Assembly (NCBI GenBank): GCA_040758475.1
Contig: JBFLVN010000231.1
Span: 1-5,859, forward strand
Direction: 5' to 3'
Length of the DNA stretch: 5,859 nucleotides
Source: JBFLVN01 sp040758475
GTDB taxonomy: Bacteria > JAGRBM01
Position numbers and translations under genes: made by a program. Shown here piece after piece: positions 5,139 to 5,859 of this stretch; within the stretch, counting starts at the first letter, position 1, and each line of letters starts with the position of its first letter. The notes under the pieces are model-generated. The model had not been told where the DNA came from, made no database searches, and worked only from the letters and a program-made list of their open reading frames with translations.

Positions 5139-5840
5139 ATGAAATCGGCGGTTTTCTTTTTATTGTTTTGCCTCTTTTTCCTGGGCACAGCCTGCGCTGG
5201 GCGCCGCGCCATGCCGACGGTACAGCAGCAAATCGAAAAACGAACAAGGCCCCGTCTGGAAATAGGCGCGGATGGAATGTGGTACTTGAATGGTTTCGAT
5301 ACGGGATACGAGGAACTGGCCCCCGTCAATTGCGGGTTCAGGGAACCCATCTTCTACCCGGCCTCCACCCCGTTGGGATGGAAAAGAGGGCAGGAGTGCG
5401 GGACGCTTCTTTTCCAATACTTGCTGGTGATTGCAAAACTCCCCGTTGGAATTGTCGCGGCCAGCAACCCGCGCGCGAAGAAAGCTTTCATGTGGCCCTT
5501 GGACAGCAAGATCCCAAGCAGGAAATGCACCTATTGGCGCGAATCAGCCAGCGGCGAGATTGTCGAATGCTGCCCTTCCACTGAGCAGGCACCAGTTTTG
5601 ACATCAGATTGTGGCGAGGAAGGATCGAAGAGCTGCGGCGTCACTACGCTTTGCGGGTGTGAAAATTACCGCCATTACGCGGATGCAACATACCAGAAAG
5701 GTAAATCGTCTTCGTGCGGTCCCATGAAAGCCAAGTGCGAAGCCTTGAATCTAGCCGATCGAGAAAACTGTTCGCAGGCGAATTCCCTCGCCGATAAGTT
5801 CTGGAGTGAATCCGCAACTCGCCTTCTGATTAATCAGTAA
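5139..5840 (+). CDS. Uncharacterised cysteine-rich secreted protein, probable lipoprotein
   Basis: I do not recognise a family. The 233-residue product begins with a short basic end and a hydrophobic helix (residues 4-18), ending at L15-G-T-A-C19. This is an acceptable but not ideal lipobox (Gly at -3), so signal peptidase II cleavage with lipid on Cys19 is likely; ordinary signal peptidase I cleavage just after it is the alternative. The predicted mature part has twelve further cysteines (65, 87, 130, 144, 145, 158, 166, 172, 174, 193, 200, 211), ten of them in the last 104 residues. This suggests a disulfide-bonded extracytoplasmic domain. A hydrophobic patch at about 89-107 is too broken to call a membrane helix. 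The ATG has no Shine-Dalgarno, but the candidate promoter places the transcript start at the codon itself. The stop is TAA, and the last 19 bases of the window show nothing further. Confidence 0.72.
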   Translation: MKSAVFFLLFCLFFLGTACAGRRAMPTVQQQIEKRTRPRLEIGADGMWYLNGFDTGYEELAPVNCGFREPIFYPASTPLGWKRGQECGTLLFQYLLVIAKLPVGIVAASNPRAKKAFMWPLDSKIPSRKCTYWRESASGEIVECCPSTEQAPVLTSDCGEEGSKSCGVTTLCGCENYRHYADATYQKGKSSSCGPMKAKCEALNLADRENCSQANSLADKFWSESATRLLINQ

Positions 5841-5859
5841 ATCTCTTTGATTTTTCAGA

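Overview
The window carries seven protein-coding genes of a GC-rich, probably Gram-negative bacterium. The lipoprotein-like signal peptide and the mix of families in the left operon fit Myxococcota or other former deltaproteobacteria. That placement is inference; there is no rRNA or other phylogenetic marker here.

Left region (1-2603, minus strand): a tight four-gene operon, transcribed right to left. In transcription order it holds (1) a GGDEF diguanylate-cyclase-type protein with a degenerate receiver-like N-terminus, (2) a small RsbW/Slr1658-like HATPase regulator, (3) a STAS-like, Slr1659-type anti-sigma-factor-antagonist-like protein and (4) a protein with an N-terminal PilZ-like segment whose C-terminal part, cut by the window edge, begins like the class I methyltransferases annotated as '3-hydroxypalmitic acid methyl ester (EF) biosynthesis' proteins. 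The first junction is an ATGA overlap and the other two gaps are 18 and 4 bases. The set reads as one signalling module: a nucleotide second-messenger enzyme, a partner-switch pair and a methyltransferase output. Several members have substituted signature residues, which makes it the most interesting part of the window.

Middle (2604-3290): a visibly AT-richer, non-coding divergent region of 687 bases. It contains four copies of the heptamer CATTGTT (three direct, one inverted), a 9-bp direct repeat, and a perfect 7-bp hairpin followed by four T residues. No known riboswitch, tRNA or convincing ORF was recognised in it.

Right region: a SAM-dependent O-methyltransferase of the hydroxyneurosporene/COMT type (plus strand) is convergent with a dienelactone-hydrolase-family protein (minus strand), with 33 bases between them. 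The hydrolase is divergent from an uncharacterised cysteine-rich secreted protein or lipoprotein (plus strand). That last gene has no Shine-Dalgarno sequence, and a TATGAT box sits so close to its ATG that the mRNA may be leaderless. No mobile element, CRISPR array or RNA gene was seen. The right-hand genes show no evident functional link to the left operon.
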